NCBI GenBank assembly: GCA_963710135.1
Contig: CAVPYY010000006.1
Location: forward strand, 1,054,001-1,118,000
Source: SG8-30 sp963710135
GTDB lineage: Bacteria; Pseudomonadota; Gammaproteobacteria; Steroidobacterales; Steroidobacteraceae
Length of the DNA: 64,000 nt
Direction of reading: 5' to 3'
The notes beneath the pieces are model-generated. The model saw nothing but the letters and a program-made list of their open reading frames with translations, made no database searches and was not told the origin of the DNA. How positions within the stretch are numbered: the first letter of the stretch is position 1; the number at the start of each line of letters is the position of its first letter. Below, one piece after another: positions 54,828-63,074 of this stretch. The translations under genes were made by a program, and so were the position numbers.

Positions 54828-55682
54828 TTACTCAGGCTTCTGGAAACGCAGTGTCATGCGGTCCGACTCGCCGATCGCGTCGTACTTGGAGTGATCGAAG
54901 TCCGGGTCCGTGTCGCTGCCCGATCCGTACGCGGTGCTGCGGCGGGCCGGCGGCAGAGTCCAGACGCCGAACGGATGATCCTTGGTGTCCCTGGGATTTG
55001 CGTTGATCTCGGAACGGCCGATGAGCTTGAAGCCCGCCTTCTCGGCTTGCTCGATGACCCAATCCTCGAGCACGTAGCCGCTCTTCGGGCCGATGTCTGC
55101 GGTATCGGCATTGGCGCGATGCTGCTCGATGCCGAGGATGCCACCGGGCTTCAGGCCGACGTAGAGGTCCTTGAGCGCCTTCTCGGTGCGGCCTTCTTCC
55201 CGCATCCAGCCATGGACCGAGCGCGACACGATGGCGAGATCAAAGGTGTCGGCCGGCGGCGGTGCCGAACGCGATCCCCAGTTGACGATTCCGACCTCGC
55301 CGAATTGGTCCTTGCGGGCCGCGTAGTCGGCCTCCATCTTCGCGCGGAAGTCGCGGCCGCGCTCGGAGAGCTCCGGGTCCGCGGCATCAGGCCCGGTCAC
55401 GAAGTAGCGCCCGCCGGTCATCCGCGTATAGGGCGCGATGATCTCCGTCCACCAGCCGCCGCCCGGCTGCACCTCGAGCACCGCCATGCCGGGTGCCAAC
55501 CCCCAGAAACCGAGGGTCTCCGCAGGATGACGGGCGGTATCGCGGGCGCGGTCCGACTCGCTGCGCCACTCGCCGGCAACGGCTTCGGCGAGCTTGGGGT
55601 CATGGTCGTGGGCGTTGGCGGGGCCCGCCACGGCGGCGCTGCAGAGCGCGACCACGGCCAGTCCGCGTGAGATGTTCCTCAT
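54828..55682 (-). CDS. Exported SAM-dependent methyltransferase-like protein (COG4798 type)
   Basis: A 284-residue protein with a Sec signal (MRNISRGLAVVALCSAAVAG, cleavage near ANAHDHD) and a Rossmann methyltransferase core. Motif I is MAVLEVQPGGGWWTEIIAPY; the FDLAIVSRSVHGWM and LKPGGILGIEQHRA blocks match this exported family. Arginine/aspartate-rich entry YSGSD-like tail residues are near the C terminus. Why a SAM enzyme is periplasmic is not understood; SAM is cytoplasmic. The ATG at 55682 is fixed by the signal. Single gene with its own terminator. Confidence 0.8.
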   Translation of the reverse strand: MRNISRGLAVVALCSAAVAGPANAHDHDPKLAEAVAGEWRSESDRARDTARHPAETLGFWGLAPGMAVLEVQPGGGWWTEIIAPYTRMTGGRYFVTGPDAADPELSERGRDFRAKMEADYAARKDQFGEVGIVNWGSRSAPPPADTFDLAIVSRSVHGWMREEGRTEKALKDLYVGLKPGGILGIEQHRANADTADIGPKSGYVLEDWVIEQAEKAGFKLIGRSEINANPRDTKDHPFGVWTLPPARRSTAYGSGSDTDPDFDHSKYDAIGESDRMTLRFQKPE

Positions 55683-55787
55683 CGTGTGGCTCCTCGGGTT
55701 TGTTGTACTGGACACGGCGCCGGGCACGACAGCCGCGTTGAACCCGCATGATGCCGATCCGCGGCGCCCGGCTCAACCAAAAAAGAA

Positions 55788-55815
55788 CGCCCGGACCGCC
55801 GCAACGGTCCGGGCG
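55788..55815 (-). terminator. Intrinsic terminator after the cytochrome c gene
   Basis: 11-bp perfect stem (CGCCCGGACCG and its complement) with a 6-nt loop, followed on the minus strand by TTCTTTTTTGG, a proper T-run. It lies 21 bp beyond the cytochrome stop. Confidence 0.85.
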
Positions 55816-55836
55816 CATTGTGCCTGGCGCAAGCCC

Positions 55837-56112
55837 TTACTTGGCCGAAGCGAAGTACGCAGCGATGTCGGCCGCGTCCACGTCGGAGAGAGTGATCTTC
55901 TCCTTGTGCTTCACCTGGCCCATGGTCACGCTCTTGATCGAGGCGGCGATCTCGTCGGCAGTCAGGCCCTCGAAGTCCTCGGCCGGCTCATGGCAATCGA
56001 GACAGGCTTCCGCCTTCACCTTGCCGGCGGCGGCGTCACCCGCCAGCGCGGCACCACTGAAGGCCAGGGCGCCCGACGCCAACATGATCGCTACGAGTTT
56101 GCTGTTCATCAT
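55837..56112 (-). CDS. Small periplasmic c-type cytochrome
   Basis: A 91-residue protein: Sec signal (MMNSKLVAIMLASGALAFSG, cleavage after ALA) and a single class I cytochrome c domain with the haem site CLDCH at residues ~37-41. The sixth ligand is probably the Met in SVTMGQVKH; the C-terminal helix is ADIAAYFASAK. It would carry electrons in the periplasm. It resembles c554/c553-type small cytochromes; the partner is unknown. AGGAGACGG precedes ATGATG at 56112/56109. Strong T-run terminator downstream. Confidence 0.9.
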   Translation of the reverse strand: MMNSKLVAIMLASGALAFSGAALAGDAAAGKVKAEACLDCHEPAEDFEGLTADEIAASIKSVTMGQVKHKEKITLSDVDAADIAAYFASAK

Positions 56113-56347
56113 CCGTCTCCTGTTCCGGGGCAGCGCCCCAGGGGCGCCGGAGTGCGTCGGCCGAACTCCGGCTTCGCTTCACTCGAGCGCAATGATAGGG
56201 GCCGAACGCTGAATGGCAACTGAATACCCCTTCAGAATGTACCTATGCCGGTGCACTTCGCGGGCCGGCGTCACCGTGCCCCGTCCGGGCAACCACTGGG
56301 CCTGATGACGCCGTACAATTGCTGGACAATATCGTGGGGGGCACCGG

Positions 56348-57451
56348 GTGACATACGCAACCATCACGGGCTGGGGCAAGTGCATGCCCCCCGCCGTGCT
56401 GACCAATGACGACATCGCCACCTTCCTGGATACGGACGATGAGTGGATCCGCTCGCGAACCGGTATCGGGGAGCGGCGTATTTCCCACGTCTCGCTGGGG
56501 GAAATGGCTTATGTGTCCGCCTCGCGCGCGCTCGCCTGTGCCGGGCTCGAGGCAGCCGACGTCGACCTGATCGTGTTCGGTACCTGCAGCATGGACGAGC
56601 AGGTCCCGAACATGGCGTCCGGTCTGCAGACACGGCTCGGCGCGTCCAACGCCGGCGCGATGGACGTCAATACCGCATGCACGTCCTTCCTGTACGGCAT
56701 GACGACGGCCAGCGCGATGATTCGCCAGGGCATAGTGCGGAACGCGCTGGTCATCGGCGGCGAGCTGATCTCGCCGCTCATGGACTGGAACAACCGCAAT
56801 GTCGCGGTCCTGTTCGGGGACGGGTGCGCCGCGGTAGTGCTGCAGGCTACGGATTCCGAAGAGGGCGTACTGGCCGACAAGTTGGGCTGCTACGGCGACG
56901 TGCGCGGCATCCTGCAGGTTCATGGAATGGGGCAGCGATACGCCAATCGCGAGTGGGTGCTGGGTGACACGGAATGGATCTTCGAGGGACAGGAAATCTT
57001 CAAGCGGGCCGTGGTCGGCATGAGCCATGCCTGCGAGACGGTGCTGAACGCAAGGAATCTCGGTCCCGATGACATCGCGCTCGTCGTGCCGCACCAGGCC
57101 AATCTCAGGATCATCGAGGCCGTGGTAAAGCGCGCCGGAGTCCCGATGGACCGCTGTTTCGTGAACGTGCACCGCTACGGCAACATGTCGGCGGCGACTG
57201 TGCCCGTGGCGCTGGTCGAGGCACTCGACGAAGGCCGGGTGGCGCCGGGGGCAACGCTCCTGCTCACCGGGTTCGGCGCCGGATTGACCTGGTCGGCCCA
57301 CATCGTCCGTTGGGGCGCGCGCGTGACGCCGCTGCACCCGTCCAGCGTCGAGCTGCCTCCACTCGAGGCAAGCGCGCTCGAAATCGTCGAAGGCTACCGC
57401 GCCCGCAAGCATGGCAGCCGGCTGGAGACCGCCACCGCAGCCCCCGGCTAG
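56348..57451 (+). CDS. Beta-ketoacyl-ACP synthase III family protein (FabH-like)
   Basis: A 367-residue thiolase-fold condensing enzyme. The triad is complete: Cys in VNTACTSFLYGM, His in VVPHQANLRI, Asn in HRYGNMSAATVPVAL. FGDGCAAVVLQ is also typical. It would condense an acyl-CoA with malonyl-ACP or catalyse a related transfer. The ~40-residue C-terminal extension (VTPLHPSSVELPPLEAS...) and solo position away from other fab genes suggest a secondary-metabolic or degradative homologue. The start is GTG at 56348, since no ATG precedes the conserved TITGWGKCMPP. The stop codon shares a CTAG with the convergent nucleosidase stop. Confidence 0.88.
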   Translation: MTYATITGWGKCMPPAVLTNDDIATFLDTDDEWIRSRTGIGERRISHVSLGEMAYVSASRALACAGLEAADVDLIVFGTCSMDEQVPNMASGLQTRLGASNAGAMDVNTACTSFLYGMTTASAMIRQGIVRNALVIGGELISPLMDWNNRNVAVLFGDGCAAVVLQATDSEEGVLADKLGCYGDVRGILQVHGMGQRYANREWVLGDTEWIFEGQEIFKRAVVGMSHACETVLNARNLGPDDIALVVPHQANLRIIEAVVKRAGVPMDRCFVNVHRYGNMSAATVPVALVEALDEGRVAPGATLLLTGFGAGLTWSAHIVRWGARVTPLHPSSVELPPLEASALEIVEGYRARKHGSRLETATAAPG

Positions 57452-58041
57452 GCCGGCTCGATCGACCTGTACAGCGCCAAGAACGCCGCCGCGGCGTGCC
57501 GCACGTTGTCCTGCCAGCTGGCCGCAGCGGCGTGGTCGGCGCCGTCGGTGACGTACTTTGCGCAGGCGAAGCGCGCACCCTCGACCAGGCAGACTTTCGC
57601 CAGTGCGTAGGCCTCCATGTCGATCACGTCACAGGCATGCGCGCGAGCCGTGGTTTCGAACGAGTCGCCCGATCCACACACCGCCTCCGGCAGCTCGTCG
57701 AAGAACGGCCCGCACTCCAGTTCAGCGGGGAGATCTTCGAACGGCGTGACGCCTGGCGCGAACCCCAGCCCGGAGACATCCATGTCGCGCTGCACGAAGC
57801 GGCGACAGGCAACCACCGTATGAGTGGTGAACAGCTGGCTGCCGACGGTGCCGAAGTTGATCACCGTGGGCATGGGCTGGCCGGCGTGCCGATACTCCGC
57901 CAGCTTGCGGGTCAGGCGCATCGCGGCGTTCACCTTGCCGATTCCGCAAAACAACACCGGCACGCCCGCCGCGGCGAACAAGTCGCCGGCCTCCTGCTGG
58001 AGCGCGATGACGACCAGCGGGTTGGGCAGCGCCTCAGCCAT
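57448..58041 (-). CDS. 5'-methylthioadenosine/S-adenosylhomocysteine nucleosidase-like protein
   Basis: A 197-residue phosphorylase-superfamily protein, shorter than E. coli MtnN (232). Elements seen: ALQQEAGDLF at the start, FCGIGKVNAA, INFGTVGSQL, and DVIDMEAYALAKVC with the catalytic-region Glu, then YVTDGAD near the end. It would release adenine from MTA or SAH. Its ATG lies 8 nt inside the end of apt, whose product converts adenine to AMP, so coupling of release and salvage is likely. The substrate assignment rests on this context. Confidence 0.78.
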   Translation of the reverse strand: MAEALPNPLVVIALQQEAGDLFAAAGVPVLFCGIGKVNAAMRLTRKLAEYRHAGQPMPTVINFGTVGSQLFTTHTVVACRRFVQRDMDVSGLGFAPGVTPFEDLPAELECGPFFDELPEAVCGSGDSFETTARAHACDVIDMEAYALAKVCLVEGARFACAKYVTDGADHAAAASWQDNVRHAAAAFLALYRSIEPA

Positions 58042-58541
58042 AGGTGATCACCGTCCGCGCGGCCATGCCTTCCCAGCGGAAATCCGCGACGAGGCGCAGG
58101 TCGATCAGCACGCCGAGCGCGGCGACGTCGTAGCCGGCGAGCCGCGCGAGCGTGGCCGAGGCGGCCAGCGTGCCGCCGGTCGCCAGGACGTCATCGACCA
58201 GCAGCAGGCGGCCCTTCGCCGCGCTGCATCTCGAGCACGCCCGTGCCGTATTCGAGCGCGTAGGGTACGTCGACAACTGGCGGCGGCAGCTTGCCCTGTT
58301 TGCGCACCGGCACGAAGCCCTTGCCGCGCTTTACCGCCAGTGCCGCAGCCAGGATGAAGCCGCGCGACTCGATTCCGGCGACGGCGTCGATGGACCGCCA
58401 CTCGCGCTCCGTGAACAGCGCGTCCATGGCAGCGATGGTCTCGCCGAAATGCGACCGGAGCAGTGGGCTGATGTCGCGAAAGAGGATTCCCGGCTTGGGG
58501 AAGTCCGGGACGTCCCAGATCAGGCGCTTGAGGTCTGTCAT
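58034..58541 (-). CDS. apt: Adenine phosphoribosyltransferase (one +1 frameshift)
   Basis: Purine-salvage enzyme converting adenine and PRPP to AMP. It has DFPKPGILFRDISPLL near the N terminus, AGIESRGFILAAALA, the flexible-loop KQGKLPPPV, and the PRPP-binding LLLVDDVLATGGTLAAS in the second fragment. One extra base near 58220 separates ...GVLEMQ from AAKGRLLLVDD; corrected length is 168 residues, the family norm. ATG at 58541. Overlaps the nucleosidase start by 8 nt. The frameshift is probably a sequence error. Confidence 0.9.
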
Positions 58542-58692
58542 GCGTTTCCGGTCACTCGCTGATGGGATGAGACTCGAGGCTGCAGCTTCCGATCGGGCCT
58601 GGGAATCCGTGGAGACCGCCGCCGCCGGCGCCGGGTACAATTATGCTCGTGCGGCCAGCGGGCCGCAGACCACTTCCCCGGAGACTTTCCTG

Positions 58693-59895
58693 ATGTCCCG
58701 ACGTCATGCCACGGCATTGCTGCTGTGCATCGCGCTCTCGAGCGGCACCACGGCCGGTCGCGCCGCCGCCGATGATGCGGCGGGCTACGTGCCGCCGCCA
58801 GGCAGCTGGGAGACGCTTGCGCCGGACGCCGCGGGCTTCGACGCCGCGCGGCTCGACTCCGCGATCTCGTTCGCGGTCGCCGCGGAATCACCCCAACCGC
58901 GCGACCTCGCACTGACCATTCCGCTGAGCTTTGCGCGCGAGCCCTTCGACGCCGTGATCGGGCCCACCCGCCCGCGCGGCGACCCGACCGGACTGATCGT
59001 GCGCCACGGCCGGGTCGTGGCGCGCTGGGGCGATCCAGACCGCGTCGACATGACGTTCAGCATCACCAAGAGTTTCCTGTCCGCCACGGTCGGCCTGGCG
59101 CTGGCCGAGGGCAAGCTGGACAGCGTGGACGAACGGGTCTCGGCGCGCATCGCGATCGCGGAGTTCAGCGGCGAGCCGAACGGGGCCATCACCTGGGACC
59201 AGCTGCTGCGCCAGACCAGCGGCTGGCGCGGCACCTTGTGGGGCAAGCCCGACTGGGCGGACCGCCCGGTGGGCGACGATCGCTTCGCCTGGCCGACCGC
59301 CCCCGTGCCCGCGCCGGGCGAAGGCTGGAAATACAACGACGTGCGGGTCAACGCCCTCGCGCTGGCAGCACTGCATCTCTGGCGAGAGCCGCTGCCGGAG
59401 GTGCTGGCGCGCGAGCTGATGACGCCCATCGGCGCCAGCGACAGCTGGCGCTGGCATGGCTATGAAAATTCCTGGGTGGACATCGACGGACGGCGCGTGC
59501 AGTCCGTCAGTGGCGGCGGTCACTGGGGCGGCGGCATGTTCATCAACGCCTGGGACCTGGCCCGCTTCGGCCTCCTGTGCCTGCGCCAGGGCCGCTGGGG
59601 CGACAGGCAGGTACTGCCGCCGTCCTGGATGACCTACGCCGCTACGCCGACGCAGCCAAACACCGGCTACGGCATCATGAACTGGTACCTGAACACCGAT
59701 CGGACCGAACTGCCGAGCGCCCCGCCCGAGTCGGTTGTTCACTACGGGTTAGGCACCAATCTGGTCTACGTGGATCCGGTCAACGATCTCGTGATCGTCG
59801 CGCGCTGGATTCGCGGCGGCGAAGTCGACGGGTTCATCGGCAGGGTGCTCGGCGCCCTGACCGGCACCGACCACTCCCCGACTGGTTCACCGTGA
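58693..59895 (+). CDS. Exported class C beta-lactamase-like serine hydrolase
   Basis: A 400-residue protein with a Sec signal (MSRRHATALLLCIALSSGTT, cleavage near GRAAA) and the serine-hydrolase fold. The nucleophile motif is S-x-x-K in FSITKSFLSA, the Tyr motif is YND (WKYNDVRVN), and the third motif is HYG (VVHYGLGTN). Such proteins include esterases, D-aminopeptidases and PBP4*-type enzymes; resistance is not implied. The ATG at 58693 follows the divergent apt gene by 151 bp and is fixed by the signal. The stop overlaps the GTG of the ABC transporter, so both are co-translated. Confidence 0.82.
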   Translation: MSRRHATALLLCIALSSGTTAGRAAADDAAGYVPPPGSWETLAPDAAGFDAARLDSAISFAVAAESPQPRDLALTIPLSFAREPFDAVIGPTRPRGDPTGLIVRHGRVVARWGDPDRVDMTFSITKSFLSATVGLALAEGKLDSVDERVSARIAIAEFSGEPNGAITWDQLLRQTSGWRGTLWGKPDWADRPVGDDRFAWPTAPVPAPGEGWKYNDVRVNALALAALHLWREPLPEVLARELMTPIGASDSWRWHGYENSWVDIDGRRVQSVSGGGHWGGGMFINAWDLARFGLLCLRQGRWGDRQVLPPSWMTYAATPTQPNTGYGIMNWYLNTDRTELPSAPPESVVHYGLGTNLVYVDPVNDLVIVARWIRGGEVDGFIGRVLGALTGTDHSPTGSP

Positions 59896-61664
59896 GCGAG
59901 CTTGCCACCGAGCGCCCCAAGGCGCGCTCCGCGCGGCCGCTGAAGGCCCTGCTGCCGTTCTTCCGCCCCTATCGCGGCCGGCTCGTGATCGCGATGGTGG
60001 CACTGCTGGTCGCGGCGGCGGCCATGTTGGCGCTGCCGTTCGCAGTCCGGTATCTGATCGATGGCGGCTTTGCCGAGAACAACGCCGACACCATCAACCG
60101 CTACTTCGGCTGGTTCCTGCTGGCCGCGGGCGTGTTCGGGGTGTTTGCCGCCATCCGTTACTACTACGTCACCTGGCTCGGCGAACGAATCGTCGCCGAC
60201 ATCCGCGACGCCGTGTACCGGCGGGTCGTGGGCATGGACCCGGCCTTCTTCGAAATCACCCGCACCGGGGAGGTGCTGTCGCGGCTGACGACCGACACCA
60301 CGCTGGTGCAGTCGATCGCCGGCTCCGGCATTTCGATCGCGCTGCGCTCCAGCATCAACCTGGTCGGGGCGCTGGCGGGACTGGCCTGGACCAGTCCGCG
60401 GCTGATGGGCTGGATCGTGGTGCTCATTCCCGTCGTGATTGCGCCGTTGATCATCGTCGGACGCTACGTGCGCCGGCTGTCGCGTACGGCGCAGGACGGT
60501 ATCGCGGACTCCAGCGGGCTCGCCGGCGAGACGCTCAATGCCATCCAGACTGTCCAGGCCTTCACGCTGGAACGACTGCAAAGCGACCGCTACCAGGGCT
60601 CGGTTGAGCATGCGTTCGGCACCGCCATCCGCCGCACCCGCGCCCGCGCGGTGCTGACTGCCACCGGCGTCATGCTGGTGTTCGGCGCCATCACGCTGGT
60701 GCTGTGGCTCGGCGCGCGGGCGGTACTGGCCGGCGAGATGAGCGGCGGCCAGCTGGCCCAGTTCCTGATGTTCGCGGCATTCGTGGGAGGCTCCGCGGCG
60801 GCGCTGTCTGAGATGTGGGGCGAAGTGCAGCGCGCCGCCGGCGCCACCGAGCGGCTGGTCGAGCTGCTGCAGGCGACACCCGCCATCACCGCGCCCGCGG
60901 CGCCGGTGAGCCTGCCGGTCCCGGGCACTGGCCGCATCCAGTTCGAGAACGTGACCTTCAGCTACCCGTCGCGACCTGAGGCGCGAGCCCTGCAGGACTT
61001 CACGCTCAACGTCACGCCGGGCGAGACCGTGGCGTTCGTGGGTCCCTCGGGCGCCGGCAAGAGCACGACCTTTCAGCTGCTGCTGCGCTTCTACGACCCG
61101 CAGACCGGGCGCATCGTCGTCGACGGCGTGGACCTCGTGGCCGCGGACCCCAGGGACGTGCGGGCACGCATCGGCCTGGTGCCGCAGGACACCGTGCTGT
61201 TCGGCGCCTCGGCGCGGGAGAACATCCGCTATGGACGGCCGGACGCCAGCGACGCCGAGATCGAGGCGGCGGCGCGTGCCGCCGCGGCAGACGAGTTCAT
61301 CCGCGAACTGCCGCAGGGATACGACACCTTCCTGGGCGAGCGCGGTGCCAGGCTCTCCGGCGGGCAGCGCCAGCGGATCGCGATCGCGCGCGCGATCCTC
61401 AAGGATCCGCCGATCCTGCTGCTCGACGAGGCCACCAGCTCGCTCGACGCGGAAAGCGAGCGCGTCGTCCAGGAAGCGCTGGAGCGGCTGATGGAATCAC
61501 GCACCACCATCATCATCGCGCACCGTCTCGCCACGGTGCTGAAGGCGGACCGGATCGTGGTCATGGACCGGGGCCGCATCGTCGACGCAGGAACCCACAC
61601 GGAACTGATCGCCCGCAATCCGCTCTACGCAAGGCTCGCGGAACTGCAGTTCTCGGGAGTCTGA
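59892..61664 (+). CDS. ABC transporter, fused permease/ATPase (MsbA-like exporter)
   Basis: A 590-residue half-transporter that should dimerise. Six membrane helices lie in residues ~25-310 (RLVIAMVALLVAAAAMLALP onward). The ATPase domain begins near 350 with IQFENVTFSYPSRPEA, Walker A GPSGAGKST, signature LSGGQRQRIAIARA, Walker B ILLLDEATSSLD and H-loop IIAHRLATVL. The family exports lipids, peptides or drugs; this one resembles MsbA/LmrA-type exporters. The start is GTG at 59892, overlapping the hydrolase stop; an upstream in-frame stretch is that gene in another frame. Substrate unknown. Confidence 0.9.
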   Translation: MSELATERPKARSARPLKALLPFFRPYRGRLVIAMVALLVAAAAMLALPFAVRYLIDGGFAENNADTINRYFGWFLLAAGVFGVFAAIRYYYVTWLGERIVADIRDAVYRRVVGMDPAFFEITRTGEVLSRLTTDTTLVQSIAGSGISIALRSSINLVGALAGLAWTSPRLMGWIVVLIPVVIAPLIIVGRYVRRLSRTAQDGIADSSGLAGETLNAIQTVQAFTLERLQSDRYQGSVEHAFGTAIRRTRARAVLTATGVMLVFGAITLVLWLGARAVLAGEMSGGQLAQFLMFAAFVGGSAAALSEMWGEVQRAAGATERLVELLQATPAITAPAAPVSLPVPGTGRIQFENVTFSYPSRPEARALQDFTLNVTPGETVAFVGPSGAGKSTTFQLLLRFYDPQTGRIVVDGVDLVAADPRDVRARIGLVPQDTVLFGASARENIRYGRPDASDAEIEAAARAAAADEFIRELPQGYDTFLGERGARLSGGQRQRIAIARAILKDPPILLLDEATSSLDAESERVVQEALERLMESRTTIIIAHRLATVLKADRIVVMDRGRIVDAGTHTELIARNPLYARLAELQFSGV

Positions 61665-61673
61665 GCCGGCCGC

Positions 61674-63074
61674 TCAGCCGATTTCAATGACGTCCTGCTG
61701 CGCAGGCCGCGCGGCCTGCAGGCCGAAGCGGGCCTCCATGGCGGCTGCCAGCGCCTCGCGCGCCGGCTCCTCGCCGTGCGTGAGGATCACCCGCGGTGAC
61801 GACTTCGCCATGCGCCGCAGCCAGTCGAGCAATTCCGACTGCCCGGCGTGGGCGGAGAAGCCCTGCAGGTCGTGGACCTGGGCCCGCACGATCACCCGCT
61901 CGCCGAAGATGCGCACCTCCCTGGCGCCCTCGACCAGTTCACGCCCCAGCGTTCCCCGGCCCATATAGCCGACCACCACGATGTGGGTATCGGGCCGCCA
62001 CAGATTGTGGCGCAGGTGATGCACGATGCGTCCGCCCTCGCACATTCCGGAGGCGCTGAGGATGATGCAGCCACGCTCGCCGTTGTTGAGCGCGCTGGAC
62101 TCCCGCACCGTCCCGGTGATGCGCAGGCTCGCCAGGTCGGCGGCGAACTGCCGGCGGCTGGCGAGCTCGGCCGCCTCGGTGTCCAGCACTTCTGGATGCT
62201 CCACCAGCGCCTGGGTCGCTTTGGCGGCCATCGGGCTGTCGAGATAGATCGGGAAGTCGCCGGGCAGGCGTCCTTCACGCACCGCCTCGGCCAGGTAGTA
62301 GAGAATCAGCTGTGTGCGGCCCACGGCGAAGGCAGGAATGATGACTCGTTCACCGCGCTGTGCCGCGACGCCAATGACCTGCTTGAATTCTTCGACGGTG
62401 GACTGCAGCGGCGCGCGTTCGCGCCCACCGTAGGTCGATTCCAGGAACACCACGTCGGCGGCCGCAGGCGGGTCGGGATCCCGCAGGATCGGCACCCCGG
62501 GCGGCCCGAGGTCGCCGGAGAAGACGATGACGCGACGCGCATCGCCATCGGCGACGGTCAGTTCCACGCTGGCCGAACCCATGATGTGACCCGCCTCGAA
62601 CAGCCGGACCGACATGCCCCGGGCGACCTCCGTCTGTTCGCCGTAGCGGACCGGGCGCGCCCGCGCATGCAGTCTCTCGACATCGGCGGGGCGATAGATC
62701 GGCTCCAGCAGCGTCTCGCCCGAGCGCTGACGCGAGCGATTGAGCTTGTTGATCCACTCCACGTCGAGCCGCGCGACGTCCTCCAGCAGGATCGGCGTCA
62801 GCGCCAGCGTGGCGCGCGTCGCAAATAGCGGTCCGTCCCAGCCCATGGCCGCCAGCCGCGGCAGTCGCCCGGAATGATCGATGTGCGCGTGGGTGAGCAC
62901 GGCGGCATTGAGCCTTGCCGGCTCCACGGGGCCAAGGTCGCGACTGCGGGTCCGGGCGTCGGGGCCACCCTGAAACACGCCGAAGTCGACCAGGACGCGG
63001 GAATGCGGTCCATGCACCAGGTATCCGGAACCGGTGACTTCCCCGGCCGCGCCGCACAGCTCGACACGAATCAC
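61674..63074 (-). CDS. Metallo-beta-lactamase/beta-CASP RNA-processing-type nuclease
   Basis: A 466-residue protein. The MBL part has LTHAHIDHSGRLPRLA (zinc site), FEAGHIMGSAS and FSGDLGPPG. The beta-CASP insert has STYGGRERAPLQS, IPAFAVGRTQLILYYLAE and SASGMCEGGRIVHHLRHNL. The C-terminal RMMBL carries VHDLQGFSAHAGQSELLDWL and ILTHGE. This is the CPSF73/RNase-J-like group seen widely in bacteria as an RNA-specificity MBL. It likely cuts RNA, but the target is not known. Its ATG overlaps the stop of the OLD-like gene upstream (ATGA). Confidence 0.9.
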   Translation of the reverse strand: MIRVELCGAAGEVTGSGYLVHGPHSRVLVDFGVFQGGPDARTRSRDLGPVEPARLNAAVLTHAHIDHSGRLPRLAAMGWDGPLFATRATLALTPILLEDVARLDVEWINKLNRSRQRSGETLLEPIYRPADVERLHARARPVRYGEQTEVARGMSVRLFEAGHIMGSASVELTVADGDARRVIVFSGDLGPPGVPILRDPDPPAAADVVFLESTYGGRERAPLQSTVEEFKQVIGVAAQRGERVIIPAFAVGRTQLILYYLAEAVREGRLPGDFPIYLDSPMAAKATQALVEHPEVLDTEAAELASRRQFAADLASLRITGTVRESSALNNGERGCIILSASGMCEGGRIVHHLRHNLWRPDTHIVVVGYMGRGTLGRELVEGAREVRIFGERVIVRAQVHDLQGFSAHAGQSELLDWLRRMAKSSPRVILTHGEEPAREALAAAMEARFGLQAARPAQQDVIEIG

